A stretch of DNA of 64,000 nt from Bacteroidota bacterium (lineage in GTDB: Bacteria; Bacteroidota; Bacteroidia; Bacteroidales; Prolixibacteraceae): assembly GCA_023251435.1 (NCBI GenBank), contig JAHEYU010000003.1, forward strand, positions 87,089-151,088. The letters run 5' to 3'. Each line of letters starts with the position of its first letter. Position 1 is the stretch's first letter. This document shows positions 8,821 through 18,570 of this stretch, piece by piece. The notes under the pieces are model-generated. The model worked only from the letters and a program-made list of their open reading frames with translations, did no database searches and was not told where the DNA came from. Both the position numbers and the translations under genes were made by a program.

Positions 8821-9819
8821 GTGAAGAACATTCAGATTGATGATTCTTTAGGTGTGCCAAAGTACCGCCAAATAATTAACTCCATTTACTCGGCAATTTC
8901 GATAGGCGAACTAAAAATGGGGGATAAAATACCTTCGCTGAACCAAATTTGTGCTGAATTCGAGTTATCGCGTGATACGGTAATGGTGGCTTTTAACGAG
9001 CTGAAGGCCAAAGGGATTATTAATTCCATTCCCGGAAAAGGCTACTACATTAACAGTACCGAGATTAGCCTCGACCAGAAAATATTTGTGCTTTTTGACG
9101 AGCTCAACGCGTTTAAAGAAGATCTGTATACTTCGGTGCTGAATAGTCTGGATGCCAAATCGAGTGTCGATATCTACTTTCATCATTTTAATTATCAGGT
9201 ATTTAAAGATCTTATTTCGGAAAGTGCCGGCAAATACACTTCGTATGTAATTATGCCCGCCACCTTTGATTATTCGGCTGATATTATCGGAAAACTACCC
9301 AAAGACAAAGTTTATATTCTTGACCGCAAGAAAGATGATCTTTCAGATTATCCGGTTGTTTACCAGGATTTTGAGCAGGATGTTTACGATGCGCTGAATG
9401 ACGGTCTGGATTTGCTTCGGAAGTACAATAAGCTGATTATGATTTTCCCCGGAGGGAAAGAGCCTGAAGGACGAATGATTGGTTTTCAGCGGTTTTGCAA
9501 AGAGAAAGGCTTTCAATCTGAAATTATCAGGAACCTGGTAAATAAAGAAATGAAAAGCGGCGAGGCTTATTTTGTCCCTTCCGACCGCAATCTGGTTCGG
9601 CTGGTAAAGATGGCGGCTGAAAAAAATCTGCAACTGGGAGTCGATGCCGGGATTGTTTCGTTTAACGATACCATGCTGAAAGAAGTCGTTGCCGGTGGAA
9701 TTACCACCATTTCAACCGATTTTAATTTAATGGGGCAGACTTTGGCGCGGATGATTCAGGATAGAAGCACCGGTAAAATCAGAAACCAATCATCGCTGAT
9801 CAGGCGTAAATCGTTGTGA
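8821..9819 (+). CDS. GntR-family transcriptional regulator with sugar-binding-like C-terminal domain
   Basis: VPKYRQIINSIYSAISIGELKMGDKIPSLNQICAEFELSRDTVMVAFNELKAKGIINSIPGKGYYI is a GntR wHTH; C-terminus resembles a LacI/periplasmic-binding fold. Start uncertain (track 8755; GTG at 8821). Confidence 0.88.
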   Translation: MKNIQIDDSLGVPKYRQIINSIYSAISIGELKMGDKIPSLNQICAEFELSRDTVMVAFNELKAKGIINSIPGKGYYINSTEISLDQKIFVLFDELNAFKEDLYTSVLNSLDAKSSVDIYFHHFNYQVFKDLISESAGKYTSYVIMPATFDYSADIIGKLPKDKVYILDRKKDDLSDYPVVYQDFEQDVYDALNDGLDLLRKYNKLIMIFPGGKEPEGRMIGFQRFCKEKGFQSEIIRNLVNKEMKSGEAYFVPSDRNLVRLVKMAAEKNLQLGVDAGIVSFNDTMLKEVVAGGITTISTDFNLMGQTLARMIQDRSTGKIRNQSSLIRRKSL

Positions 9820-9908
9820 CCAATGAATTGAAAGTGTTGTTGGTACACGTGGTTATTGGAAAATTTTATCATGAGTCTAAAAATCTCCGAAAATTTTTTA
9901 TTTTTACC

Positions 9909-9925
9909 CACCGGTACCTACCAGT
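9909..9925 (-). promoter_or_regulatory. Candidate operator (copy 2) for the GntR regulator, upstream of galT
   Basis: CACCGGTACCTACCAGT, reverse complement ACTGGTAGGTACCGGTG. Confidence 0.65.
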
Positions 9926-10060
9926 AAGAAGAGAAAAATTAATGTTTGTAACATTAACACTTGGGAAAAGGGAAATAAAGAGTGGTGAGTCGCAGTTTCA
10001 AGTCTGCCAACTCGAAACCCGCATCCCGCAACCAATTAACAACCAGAAGAACTAAATAAA

Positions 10061-11113
10061 ATGAATAGTTTTAACATCGAAGATCATCCGCACAAGCGGT
10101 TAAATCCATTAACAGGCGACTGGATTTTAGTGTCGCCGCACAGGGCAAAGCGTCCCTGGCAAGGCCAGGTTGAGAAAACGGTTTCCGACGAACGTCCGAG
10201 CTACGACCCAACATGCTATTTATGCGCCGGAAACGAAAGGGCAGGAGGGAAGTACAATCCGCAGTACAAAGGAACTTTCGTATTTACGAACGATTTTAGC
10301 GCCTTATTAACAGATTCTCCGTTCGGAATTGTTGATGAGGGAAATCTTTTTCAGGCCAAAAGTGAAACCGGTATCTGTAAAGTAATTTGCTTCAGCGAAA
10401 ACCACAGTTTAACCATTCCTGAAATGGAAGTGGCAGATATTCGGAAAGTGGTTGACGTTTGGTGTGATGAATTTGCCGAACTGGCCAGCAACCCGATGAT
10501 AAACTATGTCCAGATTTTCGAAAACAAAGGAGCAATTATGGGCTGTTCAAACCCGCATCCGCACGGGCAAATCTGGTCATCGTCGTCGGTTCCTACTGAA
10601 CCTGAAAAGGAATCGAAAACCCAAAAGGAGTACTTCGAAAAACATGGAACTACACTGTTGGGCGATTACCTGAAAGCTGAACTCGCGAAAAAAGACCGCA
10701 TATTGGTTGAGAATGAGCATTTTGTTGCTTTGGTTCCTTATTGGGCGGTATGGCCGTTCGAAACCATGATCATCAGCAAACGTGCGGTTCAGAATATTAC
10801 CTTGTTAACCGATGACGAAAGAACCACTTTGGCTGATATTTACAAGAAGCTGACCGTAAAATATGACAACCTTTTTGAGGTATCGTTTGCATATTCAGCC
10901 GGTCTTCACCAGGCGCCAACCGATGGAAAAGATTATCCGGAGTGGCATTTGCACATGCACTTTTACCCGCCATTACTGCGTTCTGCTTCAGTAAAGAAAT
11001 TTATGGTGGGTTACGAAATGCTGGCAACCCCTCAGCGCGACATTACCGCCGAACAGGCAGCCCAGCGTTTGCGAGATCTGTCTGCGGTTCATTATAAATC
11101 GAATAGCAAATAA
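10061..11113 (+). CDS. galT: Galactose-1-phosphate uridylyltransferase
   Basis: [65 protein letters not shown]. Confidence 0.96.
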   Translation: MNSFNIEDHPHKRLNPLTGDWILVSPHRAKRPWQGQVEKTVSDERPSYDPTCYLCAGNERAGGKYNPQYKGTFVFTNDFSALLTDSPFGIVDEGNLFQAKSETGICKVICFSENHSLTIPEMEVADIRKVVDVWCDEFAELASNPMINYVQIFENKGAIMGCSNPHPHGQIWSSSSVPTEPEKESKTQKEYFEKHGTTLLGDYLKAELAKKDRILVENEHFVALVPYWAVWPFETMIISKRAVQNITLLTDDERTTLADIYKKLTVKYDNLFEVSFAYSAGLHQAPTDGKDYPEWHLHMHFYPPLLRSASVKKFMVGYEMLATPQRDITAEQAAQRLRDLSAVHYKSNSK

Positions 11114-11158
11114 CCAATATCCAATAATCAATATCGAATAATCAAAAAAAAACAACTT

Positions 11159-12448
11159 ATGGCAAAAATTAGCTCTTTAATCGAAAAGATTGCCAATGGA
11201 AAAAATCCATTGTTTCAGGAATTATACGGTGTTAACGAAGTGGTTCTGAAAGAACAGGCCGACCGTTATGCCGCTTTGATGAATGAATTTCAACAAGTTT
11301 ACGGAACCGATGATGTTTCCCTATTCAGTTCTCCGGGACGTACTGAAATTGGTGGAAACCACACCGATCACAACTACGGACGCGTACTGGCTGGCGCAGT
11401 AAACCTCGATAATATCGCGGTGGCCGCTTCAAACGGAACCAATGTTATTCGCATTCAGTCAGTTGGTTATCCTGAATTTCAGGTTGATCTTTCGGAGCTG
11501 GTAATCGATGAGAAACAATTCTATACCTCTTCGTCGCTGGTAAAAGGAATTTGTGCCCGGATGAAACAGTTGGGCTATGAAATTGGTGGTTTCGATGCTT
11601 GTATTGAAGGTCGCGTACCAAAAGGTTCAGGTTTAAGCTCTTCGGCATCATTCGAAGTGTTGATTGGCGCTATCATCAATCACCTGTTCAACGATGGCAA
11701 AATGAGCGCTGTCGAAAATGGAATCATCGGACAGTGGTCGGAAAACAATTACTTCGGAAAACCTTGTGGTTTAATGGACCAAACGGCTTGTTCTGTTGGT
11801 GGATTAATAACCATCGACTTCGAGGATCCATCAAAACCTATCGTGAAAGAAGTTGATTTCGACTTCGTTAAAACCGGATTTGCTTTGGTAATTACCGATG
11901 TCGGCGGCGGACACGACGATGCTGCATCGCAGGCTGAATACGCGTCACTTCCAACTGAAATGAAAGCTGTTGCTGCTGAACTGGGAGCTAAAGTTTTGAG
12001 AGAAGTAACTTTGGAGCAGATTGTAGATAAAATTCCTGAAATCCGTAAAGTTACCGGCGATCGTGCCATTCTTCGCGCCTACCATTTTCAGGGCGATAAC
12101 CAACGTGTAGTTGAACAAGTCGCTGCCCTCGAAAACAACGATTTTCAGTCTTTCCTGAAAATGGTGGTTGAATCGGGATACAGCTCATACATGTACAATC
12201 AGAATATTTTTGATGTTGTGCATAAAGACGAGCAGGTGGTTTCGCTGGCTTTGGCTTTAAGCGAAATGATTTTGAAAGGAAAAGGTGCATGGCGCGTTCA
12301 CGGAGGTGGATTTGGCGGAACCATTCAGGCATTTGTACCGCAGGATTTACTGGGCAGGTATGTGGAAACTCTTGAACATGTTTATGGTAAAGGAAGTTGC
12401 CACAAATTGTTTATCCGCGCCAAAGGATCGATAAAACTTGATTTGTAA
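11159..12448 (+). CDS. galK: Galactokinase
   Basis: SSPGRTEIGGNHTDHNYGRVLAGAV signature; GRVPKGSGLSSSASFEVLIG (GHMP motif); WRVHGGGFGGTIQAFVP. Confidence 0.96.
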   Translation: MAKISSLIEKIANGKNPLFQELYGVNEVVLKEQADRYAALMNEFQQVYGTDDVSLFSSPGRTEIGGNHTDHNYGRVLAGAVNLDNIAVAASNGTNVIRIQSVGYPEFQVDLSELVIDEKQFYTSSSLVKGICARMKQLGYEIGGFDACIEGRVPKGSGLSSSASFEVLIGAIINHLFNDGKMSAVENGIIGQWSENNYFGKPCGLMDQTACSVGGLITIDFEDPSKPIVKEVDFDFVKTGFALVITDVGGGHDDAASQAEYASLPTEMKAVAAELGAKVLREVTLEQIVDKIPEIRKVTGDRAILRAYHFQGDNQRVVEQVAALENNDFQSFLKMVVESGYSSYMYNQNIFDVVHKDEQVVSLALALSEMILKGKGAWRVHGGGFGGTIQAFVPQDLLGRYVETLEHVYGKGSCHKLFIRAKGSIKLDL

Positions 12449-12541
12449 ATGCATTTTATTTTTCGCACTTTCGGGAGTTCAAACCAAAATGAACAACACA
12501 AACATTAACTAAATAATTTAACAATCTAATTACCTCAAATT

Positions 12542-13831
12542 ATGACACAAAACAAAAAGAGTTATGCATTGCCTATTGCAATGATGTTTGCACTTTTCTT
12601 TATGATTGCCTTTGTAACCGGGCTTCCGGCTCCGTTTGGTGTTATCGTGAAGAATCAGTTCGGCGCATCCGACTTTATGTCGACACTTGGTTTTTTTGCC
12701 AATTTTATTGCTTATGCTTTCATGGGTATCCCAGCAGGGATGTTACTCGAACGCATTGGCTATAAGAAAACCGCCTTACTTGCTGTGGGAGTAGGTTTTA
12801 CAGGAGTTGGAGTTCAATATTTGTCGGGCGTGGCCGGAAGTTTTAACGTTTATTTGGCCGGTGCCTTCATTTCTGGTTTTTCAATGTGTATGCTGAATAC
12901 AGTTGTTAACCCGATGTTAAACACTCTTGGAGGTGGTGGAAAAAAAGGAAATCAGCTTATACAGACCGGAGGATCGTTAAACTCAGTTGCAGCTACCATC
13001 GTACCTGTTCTTGTAGGTTATCTGATGGGGGCAAATGCTCTTGAACGTACGATTGAAAAGGCAAATCCTGCGCTGTTTATTGCAATGGGTATTTTTGCAA
13101 TCGTTTTTGTTGTTCTTTTCATCATGGATATCCCTGAACCACGTTTAATTGGTAAAGTGAAAATCAAATACGAACACAGCCCGCTTTCATTCCGTCACTT
13201 TATTTTCGGTGCGATTGCTATTTTTATGTATGTGGGTATCGAAATCGGAATTCCTCATTTCGCCAATCTTTTTATGACTTCAAGCGCTGAAAAAGGTGGC
13301 TTGGCAATTGATCCTACCATCGCAGGTTTTGTTGTCGGTACGTATTGGTTCCTGATGATGATCGGACGATTGTTTGGTGCTGGTTTGGGCGCAAAATTTT
13401 CTAGTAAGGCCATGTTGACTGTAGTTTCAGCAATGGGTTTGGTATTTGTTTTATTAGCTATTTTATTGCCTGTTACAACTACTGTGAGTATGCCGGTATT
13501 CCGCTCTGATATTTCGTTCGGATTAGCTGAAGTTCCAATTGGTATTATGTTCCTCATTTTCTGTGGATTGTGTACTTCAGTAATGTGGGGCGGTATCTTT
13601 AACCTTGCAGTTGAAGGACTTGGAAAATATACTGAAGCTGCTTCAGGTATCTTTATGGTAATGGTTTGTGGTGGTGGTATTCTCCCACTTATTCAGGGTC
13701 AGGTAGCCGATCTAACTTCGTACACTTCAAGTTACTGGGTTATTTTCCTTGCATTATCTTATATGATGTTTTATGCTTTAATTGGTAGCAAAAACGTAAA
13801 TAAAGATATTCCGGTTGAAGTGACTGCTTAA
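12542..13831 (+). CDS. MFS sugar permease (glucose/galactose/fucose:H+ symporter-like)
   Basis: 429 aa, about 12 hydrophobic segments; directly follows galT-galK. Confidence 0.85.
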   Translation: MTQNKKSYALPIAMMFALFFMIAFVTGLPAPFGVIVKNQFGASDFMSTLGFFANFIAYAFMGIPAGMLLERIGYKKTALLAVGVGFTGVGVQYLSGVAGSFNVYLAGAFISGFSMCMLNTVVNPMLNTLGGGGKKGNQLIQTGGSLNSVAATIVPVLVGYLMGANALERTIEKANPALFIAMGIFAIVFVVLFIMDIPEPRLIGKVKIKYEHSPLSFRHFIFGAIAIFMYVGIEIGIPHFANLFMTSSAEKGGLAIDPTIAGFVVGTYWFLMMIGRLFGAGLGAKFSSKAMLTVVSAMGLVFVLLAILLPVTTTVSMPVFRSDISFGLAEVPIGIMFLIFCGLCTSVMWGGIFNLAVEGLGKYTEAASGIFMVMVCGGGILPLIQGQVADLTSYTSSYWVIFLALSYMMFYALIGSKNVNKDIPVEVTA

Positions 13832-13875
13832 ATGATTTAATACAGCAGCTTAATTTTATAGCTATTTGTAATATT

Positions 13876-13908
13876 AATGGCAGAAGGGATTTCTCTTCTG
13901 CCATTTTT
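13876..13908 (+). terminator. Rho-independent terminator after the galT-galK-MFS operon
   Basis: AATGGCAGAAG-GGATTTCT-CTTCTGCCATTTTTAT; 11-bp perfect stem then T tract. Confidence 0.88.
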
Positions 13909-14122
13909 ATTTGGATCAAATCATTCATTCACTTTTGTTATACCACGCAATTATAAATTATACCAATTGTATTTATATTTTAGTCCAAAGCCATACTGCT
14001 ATAATGCCGATGAATAGAAAAGCAAAGGCTAATCGAGTGAGCGAAGATTGGACTAATACATTTCTTCAATCGGTATTAGCTTGAATTTTATCAAAAAGTG
14101 TTTTCCAGCAGAAAACTGTCTT

Positions 14123-14150
14123 TTGTACACTTTTACGTATAAAGGTACAA
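14123..14150. promoter_or_regulatory. Candidate operator palindrome upstream of the Nudix-HTH regulator
   Basis: TTGTACACTTTTAC|GTATAAAGGTACAA, 11/14 symmetric positions with perfect TTGTAC/GTACAA ends, 44 bp before the regulator ATG. Confidence 0.55.
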
Positions 14151-14193
14151 TATACTTTTATACTTTAGCCGATATTATTTTCCCGATTACTAT

Positions 14194-14874
14194 ATGGAAT
14201 TGTATAAAATACATCCGCAGCATTACGTTGCAGTCGATTGTGTGATACTAGGTTATCAGGATGAAGAAATTAAACTTTTGCTTTATCCGCGAAGCTTTGA
14301 GCCATACAAAGGCAAATGGTCGCTGTTGGGTGGTTTTGTTCAGGAAAATGAATCGGCAGATGAAGCGGCTGCCCGTATTTTGAAGCAAACAACCGGTCTG
14401 GAACAGATTTTTTTGGAGCAGGTTGCTTCATTTTCCGAACCCAATCGTGATCCTGAAGCCAGAGTAATTAGTCTGGCATATTATGCCTTAATCCGGATTG
14501 ATTTGCACGATGAGGAAAAAGTGAAGGAAAATGGTGCGTACTGGGTATCTGTCAATAAATTACCGAATTTGATTTTCGACCATCAGCAAATGTTTGAAAA
14601 AGCACTGGTTAAACTTCAGCAAAAAGCCGGATACAGTCTTTGCGGAAGTGAGTTGTTGCCTGAAATGTTTACCCTGATACATTTACGAAAATTGTATGAG
14701 GCTATATTTCAAAGAGAGTTTGATCCGGGAAATTTCAGGAAAAAGATATTGTCGCTTGGGGTACTCGAAAAACTGAATGAGAAAGATGCTTCGGAATCAA
14801 GAAAGGGAGCATTTTATTACAAAGTCAAAAGCAATATTGGTGAAATAGATGCTAATCGGATTGTGAAATTTTAA
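14194..14874 (+). CDS. Nudix-related transcriptional regulator (Nudix domain + C-terminal winged helix, NrtR/AraR-type)
   Basis: GKWSLLGGFVQENESADEAAARILKQTTGL is a Nudix-like box; C-terminal LRKLYEAIFQREFDPGNFRKKILSLGVLEKL is the NrtR-type wHTH. Confidence 0.88.
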   Translation: MELYKIHPQHYVAVDCVILGYQDEEIKLLLYPRSFEPYKGKWSLLGGFVQENESADEAAARILKQTTGLEQIFLEQVASFSEPNRDPEARVISLAYYALIRIDLHDEEKVKENGAYWVSVNKLPNLIFDHQQMFEKALVKLQQKAGYSLCGSELLPEMFTLIHLRKLYEAIFQREFDPGNFRKKILSLGVLEKLNEKDASESRKGAFYYKVKSNIGEIDANRIVKF

Positions 14875-14901
14875 ATTATTATAAATCTAATCTATAAAAC
14901 T

Positions 14902-16647
14902 ATGAATTGGAACTCACATGAATTTATTTGGCTCGACTGGGCAATTATGACAGTCGGGATTTTGGCTATAGCCTGGGCTGTATGGCGTTCGGTACAAAAA
15001 GACAAACGTTTGCAGAAGGGTGCCGATAGTGAAGACTACCTGTTCGGTAAAGGGGAGCCCTGGTATATCATTGGTGCGGCTATATTTGCTGCAAACATCG
15101 GTTCGGAACACCTTGTAGGGCTTGCGGGCACAGGTGCAAAGGCTGGTGTTGGTATGGCACACTGGGAGATGCAAGGCTGGATGATACTCATTCTGGGTTG
15201 GCTTTTTGTGCCGTTCTATCAATTGATGAATATTAAGTTGGGGAAAATCATCACAATGCCCGACTTTCTCAAAAATCGCTACACACCCGCTACGGGTTCA
15301 TGGCTGTCCATCATCACACTTATAGCTTATGTATTGACCAAAGTGAGCGTAACCGCGTTTACCGGTGGTATCTTCATGGAGAGCCTTCTTGGCTTGCCTT
15401 TCTGGTACGGGGCTATCGGTTTGATTGTCTTAACGGGTATCTTTACCGTTTTGGGTGGTATGAAAGGCGTGATGACACTGTCAGCCATTCAAACGCCTAT
15501 ACTTATCATTGGTTCATTCCTTGTTCTTTTCCTGGGATTGTCAGCGCTGGGAGATGGCAGTATTGCTAACGGTTGGACTGCAATGATTGACTATTCTAAA
15601 ACGCTAAACGTAGGTGCAGACGGTGTTGCTTATGGTACAAATCACATGTTCCATCTGGAGACTGGCGACCCGTTTTATGACGAGTATCCTGGGTTCTGGG
15701 TATTTCTTGGCGCTTCCATTATTGGCTTTTGGTATTGGGCTACCGACCAACACATCGTTCAACGTGTGCTCGGACAACGAAAAGGCGAGTCGAGCGACGT
15801 AGTAATGATGCGTGCCCGCAGAGGTACTATAGCTGCAGGTTATTTCAAATTGTTGCCTGTATTTATGTTCCTGATACCCGGTATGGTAGCCGCTGCATTG
15901 GCAGCACGTCCTGAAAGCGGATTTACTTTGGACAACCCTGATACTGCCTTTGGCTCAATGGTTAAGTTTGTATTGCCCGCCGGTGTGAAAGGTATTGTTA
16001 CCATTGGCTTTATATCCGCATTGGTTGCTTCTTTGGCGGCATTTTTCAACTCTTGCGCTACTCTTTATACCGAAGACTTTTATAAGCCAATGTTCAAAGG
16101 CAAAACCGAAGCCAGATACGTTTTGGTAGGTCGTATTGCAACAATTGTTGTAGTGGTTCTTGGAATTGTATGGATACCGGTTATGATGAGTCTTGGCAGC
16201 CTTTACAGCTATCTGCAAGGCATTCAATCGCTGCTCGCACCTGCAATGGTGGCCGTATTCGTAATGGGTATATTTTCCAAAAAAATTACGCCTAAAGCAG
16301 GTGAATTTGGATTAATTGTAGGCTTTCTTATTGGTATGGCACGCTTACTGACCAACATCTTTACAAATACAGGTAAAGACGTAATGACTGGCTGGTATTG
16401 GGAATCCACCACCTGGTTTTGGCATACCAACTGGCTTATCTTTGAGATATGGCTTCTAGCCTTTATCATGTTATTTATGGTTGCAGTATCATTCTTTACT
16501 AAAAAACCAACCGCTCAACAGATTGAGTTTATCACCTTCACCGGCGACTACAAAACCCTTATCAGGAATAGTTGGAACAAGTGGGATGTTATCGCTTCAT
16601 TGGGTGTAGTTTTAGCTTGTGTTCTTTTCTATGTATACTTTTGGTAA
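14902..16647 (+). CDS. Sodium:solute symporter (SSS/SGLT-like sugar transporter)
   Basis: 581 aa, multiple TM; IGAAIFAANIGSEHLVGLAGTGAKAGVGMAHWE and YWATDQHIVQRVLGQR are SGLT-type motifs. Confidence 0.92.
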   Translation: MNWNSHEFIWLDWAIMTVGILAIAWAVWRSVQKDKRLQKGADSEDYLFGKGEPWYIIGAAIFAANIGSEHLVGLAGTGAKAGVGMAHWEMQGWMILILGWLFVPFYQLMNIKLGKIITMPDFLKNRYTPATGSWLSIITLIAYVLTKVSVTAFTGGIFMESLLGLPFWYGAIGLIVLTGIFTVLGGMKGVMTLSAIQTPILIIGSFLVLFLGLSALGDGSIANGWTAMIDYSKTLNVGADGVAYGTNHMFHLETGDPFYDEYPGFWVFLGASIIGFWYWATDQHIVQRVLGQRKGESSDVVMMRARRGTIAAGYFKLLPVFMFLIPGMVAAALAARPESGFTLDNPDTAFGSMVKFVLPAGVKGIVTIGFISALVASLAAFFNSCATLYTEDFYKPMFKGKTEARYVLVGRIATIVVVVLGIVWIPVMMSLGSLYSYLQGIQSLLAPAMVAVFVMGIFSKKITPKAGEFGLIVGFLIGMARLLTNIFTNTGKDVMTGWYWESTTWFWHTNWLIFEIWLLAFIMLFMVAVSFFTKKPTAQQIEFITFTGDYKTLIRNSWNKWDVIASLGVVLACVLFYVYFW

Positions 16648-16700
16648 GAACCAGAATAAGTTTCTGCCAGGCTTGAAACATATTTCATAAAAAATTCTTT

Positions 16701-16735
16701 AAATTGCCCGAATAAACCATTCGGGCAATTTTTTT
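16701..16735 (+). terminator. Rho-independent terminator after the SSS gene
   Basis: AAATTGCCCGAAT-aaacc-ATTCGGGCAATTT + T tract; 13-bp perfect stem ending immediately before the next ATG. Confidence 0.9.
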
Positions 16736-17659
16736 ATGTACGATATTATTGGTGATGTTCATGGTCATGCCGATCAGCTAAAAAGCCTGTTGAAAAATAT
16801 GGGTTATAAGCTTACCGGTGATTTCTATTCGCATCAGAACCGCAAAGCTGTATTTGTTGGCGATTTCATTAATCGTGGTCCAAAAATCAGGGAAACTATT
16901 CTCATAATCCGAAAGATGGTTGAGAAGGGTTCGGCTTATGCCATATTGGGAAATCATGAAATGTACGCAGTTTTGTATTATCTGCGCGATATTGAAGGTA
17001 AATATTATAAAAAGCGAATACCAAAGTACCAGCTGCAGATAAATCAAACGCTCAGCGAATTTGTTCCACACAAAGAAGAATTAAAAAGTCACTTAAAATG
17101 GTTGCGAACCTTACCAATGTTTCTCGATTTTGGCGATATCAGGGTTATTCATGCTTGTTGGGATGATAAAAATATTAAACTTATCAAAGAGGCGATTACT
17201 GAACCAAAACTTTCTAAAACCATTTTGCGCGAAATTGCCCTGAACGAAACCAGATTTTCTGAAAGCTTTTGGGAATCCTGTAAAGGTGTCGATTTTCAGC
17301 TACCCAAAGACTTACTTGTTTTTGATGATGAAGGACGCCCACACCGTTCATTTCGGATGAAATGGTGGGCCAATCCGGAGGGAATGACTTTCAACGAAAT
17401 TTCACTTGAGAGTCGGTTTGCACTTCCGGCCTATACCATACCCAATGAGATTATTCAAAAAAGGAATCCCTATCCCCCAAATGATCCGATTGTTTTCTTC
17501 GGACATTACTGCTTAAATCAGTGTTGCGGTATTTTGACTGAAAATCTTTGTTGCGTTGATTCATGCGTTACCCGTACCGGTAAATTACTGGCATACAGGT
17601 GGGATGGTGAAAAAAAATTGAAAAAAGATAATTTTATTCTTTCAGATTCTGCAGATTAA
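16736..17659 (+). CDS. Metallophosphoesterase (PrpE/ApaH-like calcineurin superfamily)
   Basis: DIIGDVHGHADQL, FVGDFINRGPKI, ILGNHEMYAV, FFGHYCL are the metallophosphoesterase motifs. Confidence 0.92.
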   Translation: MYDIIGDVHGHADQLKSLLKNMGYKLTGDFYSHQNRKAVFVGDFINRGPKIRETILIIRKMVEKGSAYAILGNHEMYAVLYYLRDIEGKYYKKRIPKYQLQINQTLSEFVPHKEELKSHLKWLRTLPMFLDFGDIRVIHACWDDKNIKLIKEAITEPKLSKTILREIALNETRFSESFWESCKGVDFQLPKDLLVFDDEGRPHRSFRMKWWANPEGMTFNEISLESRFALPAYTIPNEIIQKRNPYPPNDPIVFFGHYCLNQCCGILTENLCCVDSCVTRTGKLLAYRWDGEKKLKKDNFILSDSAD

Positions 17660-17870
17660 GTGTTTGATATTTAGTAGAATATGAGGTTTTTAAAATACAC
17701 TTTTTAAACTTTAATTATTTTAATTTGACCTATTGCGGGGATAAAAAGAAAGGCTATATTTGCAAAGCCTTTTGAGAAACGGATTTCAGGAGGTTTGTTC
17801 TTTAAAAGTGCTGTAAATTTTGAAAAAACAACCTGATTTTTATTCGATCGGGTTAATTCGAAAATACTCT

Positions 17871-17944
17871 GGTGCGGTAGTTCAGTCGGTTAGAATATCG
17901 GCCTGTCACGCCGAGGGTCGCGGGTTCGAGTCCCGTCCGCACCG
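17871..17944 (+). tRNA. tRNA-Asp(GTC), copy 1
   Basis: GGTGCGG acceptor pairs with CCGCACC; anticodon arm TCGGC-CTGTCAC-GCCGA; T-arm GCGGGTTCGAGTCCCGT. Confidence 0.97.
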
Positions 17945-17987
17945 CCCTCTCAAAATTTACAATACTAGATCAAAAATACTGAAAATT

Positions 17988-18061
17988 GGTGCGGTAGTTC
18001 AGTCGGTTAGAATATCGGCCTGTCACGCCGAGGGTCGCGGGTTCGAGTCCCGTCCGCACCG
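17988..18061 (+). tRNA. tRNA-Asp(GTC), copy 2
   Basis: 74-nt sequence identical to copy 1. Confidence 0.97.
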
Positions 18062-18062
18062 C

Positions 18063-18089
18063 AAAAAGGGAGATTTATCTCCCTTTTTT
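18063..18089 (+). terminator. Rho-independent terminator after the tRNA-Asp pair
   Basis: AAAAAGGGAGA-TTTA-TCTCCCTTTTTT. Confidence 0.88.
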
Positions 18090-18093
18090 CATT

Positions 18094-18369
18094 ATGGAAT
18101 ACTTCGTTTATATTATTGAATCAGAGCAATCAGGTATTTTTTATAAAGGATACACTTCATATCCTTTATTGCGACTTGAAGAACATAACCGGGGACAGAG
18201 TCGGTACACCTCGGGCAAAGGTCCTTTGAATATGGTTTATCTCGAAAAAATGACAGATAAGAGAGCTGCCTTAATAAGGGAAAAACAATTAAAAAGAGTC
18301 AATGGCAATTATATCAGAAGGCTCATTATTTCGGATTTAAATATTATGGGTCAATTCATTTCTTCATAG
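18094..18369 (+). CDS. GIY-YIG nuclease superfamily protein
   Basis: YFVYIIESEQSGIFYKGYTSYPLLRLEEHNRGQSRYTSGKGPLNMVYLEKMTDKRAALIREKQLKRV, the single-domain GIY-YIG family. Confidence 0.9.
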   Translation: MEYFVYIIESEQSGIFYKGYTSYPLLRLEEHNRGQSRYTSGKGPLNMVYLEKMTDKRAALIREKQLKRVNGNYIRRLIISDLNIMGQFISS

Positions 18370-18407
18370 AGTACCAATTTTAACTATTTTTTGCTGAACT
18401 CAGATTT

Positions 18408-18473
18408 GTCGGTTAGAATATCGGCCTGTCATCTCGCTTTGAGGCGAGACGGGTTCGAGTCCCGTCCGCACCG
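18408..18473 (+). pseudogene. Partial/chimeric tRNA-Asp copy lacking the 5' acceptor strand
   Basis: GTCGGTTAGAATATCGGCCTGTCA (18408-18431) and CGGGTTCGAGTCCCGTCCGCACCG (18450-18473) match tRNA-Asp; the middle is replaced by TCTCGCTTTGAGGCGAGA; no GGTGCGG 5' strand. Confidence 0.8.
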
Positions 18474-18485
18474 CCTTTAATAACT

Positions 18486-18514
18486 AAAGTCCTTGAAATT
18501 CAAGGACTTTTTTA
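18486..18514 (+). terminator. Rho-independent terminator downstream of the tRNA-Asp remnant
   Basis: AAAGTCCTTG-AAATT-CAAGGACTTTTTTA. Confidence 0.82.
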
Positions 18515-18570
18515 TTTGGTGTAAAACGTAGTGTAAAACCAAATGGGTTGTGGTGTAAAATATTTCCTAT

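Noticed and set aside
15300-15914. Plus-strand small ORFs inside the SSS transporter gene
   Set aside because: Out-of-frame with a convincing 581-aa transporter; no evidence of programmed frameshifting.
17820-18119. 99-aa ORF containing AVVQSVRISACHAEGRGFESRPHR twice
   Set aside because: This is a spurious translation of the two tRNA-Asp genes; the repeated peptide is the tRNA sequence itself.
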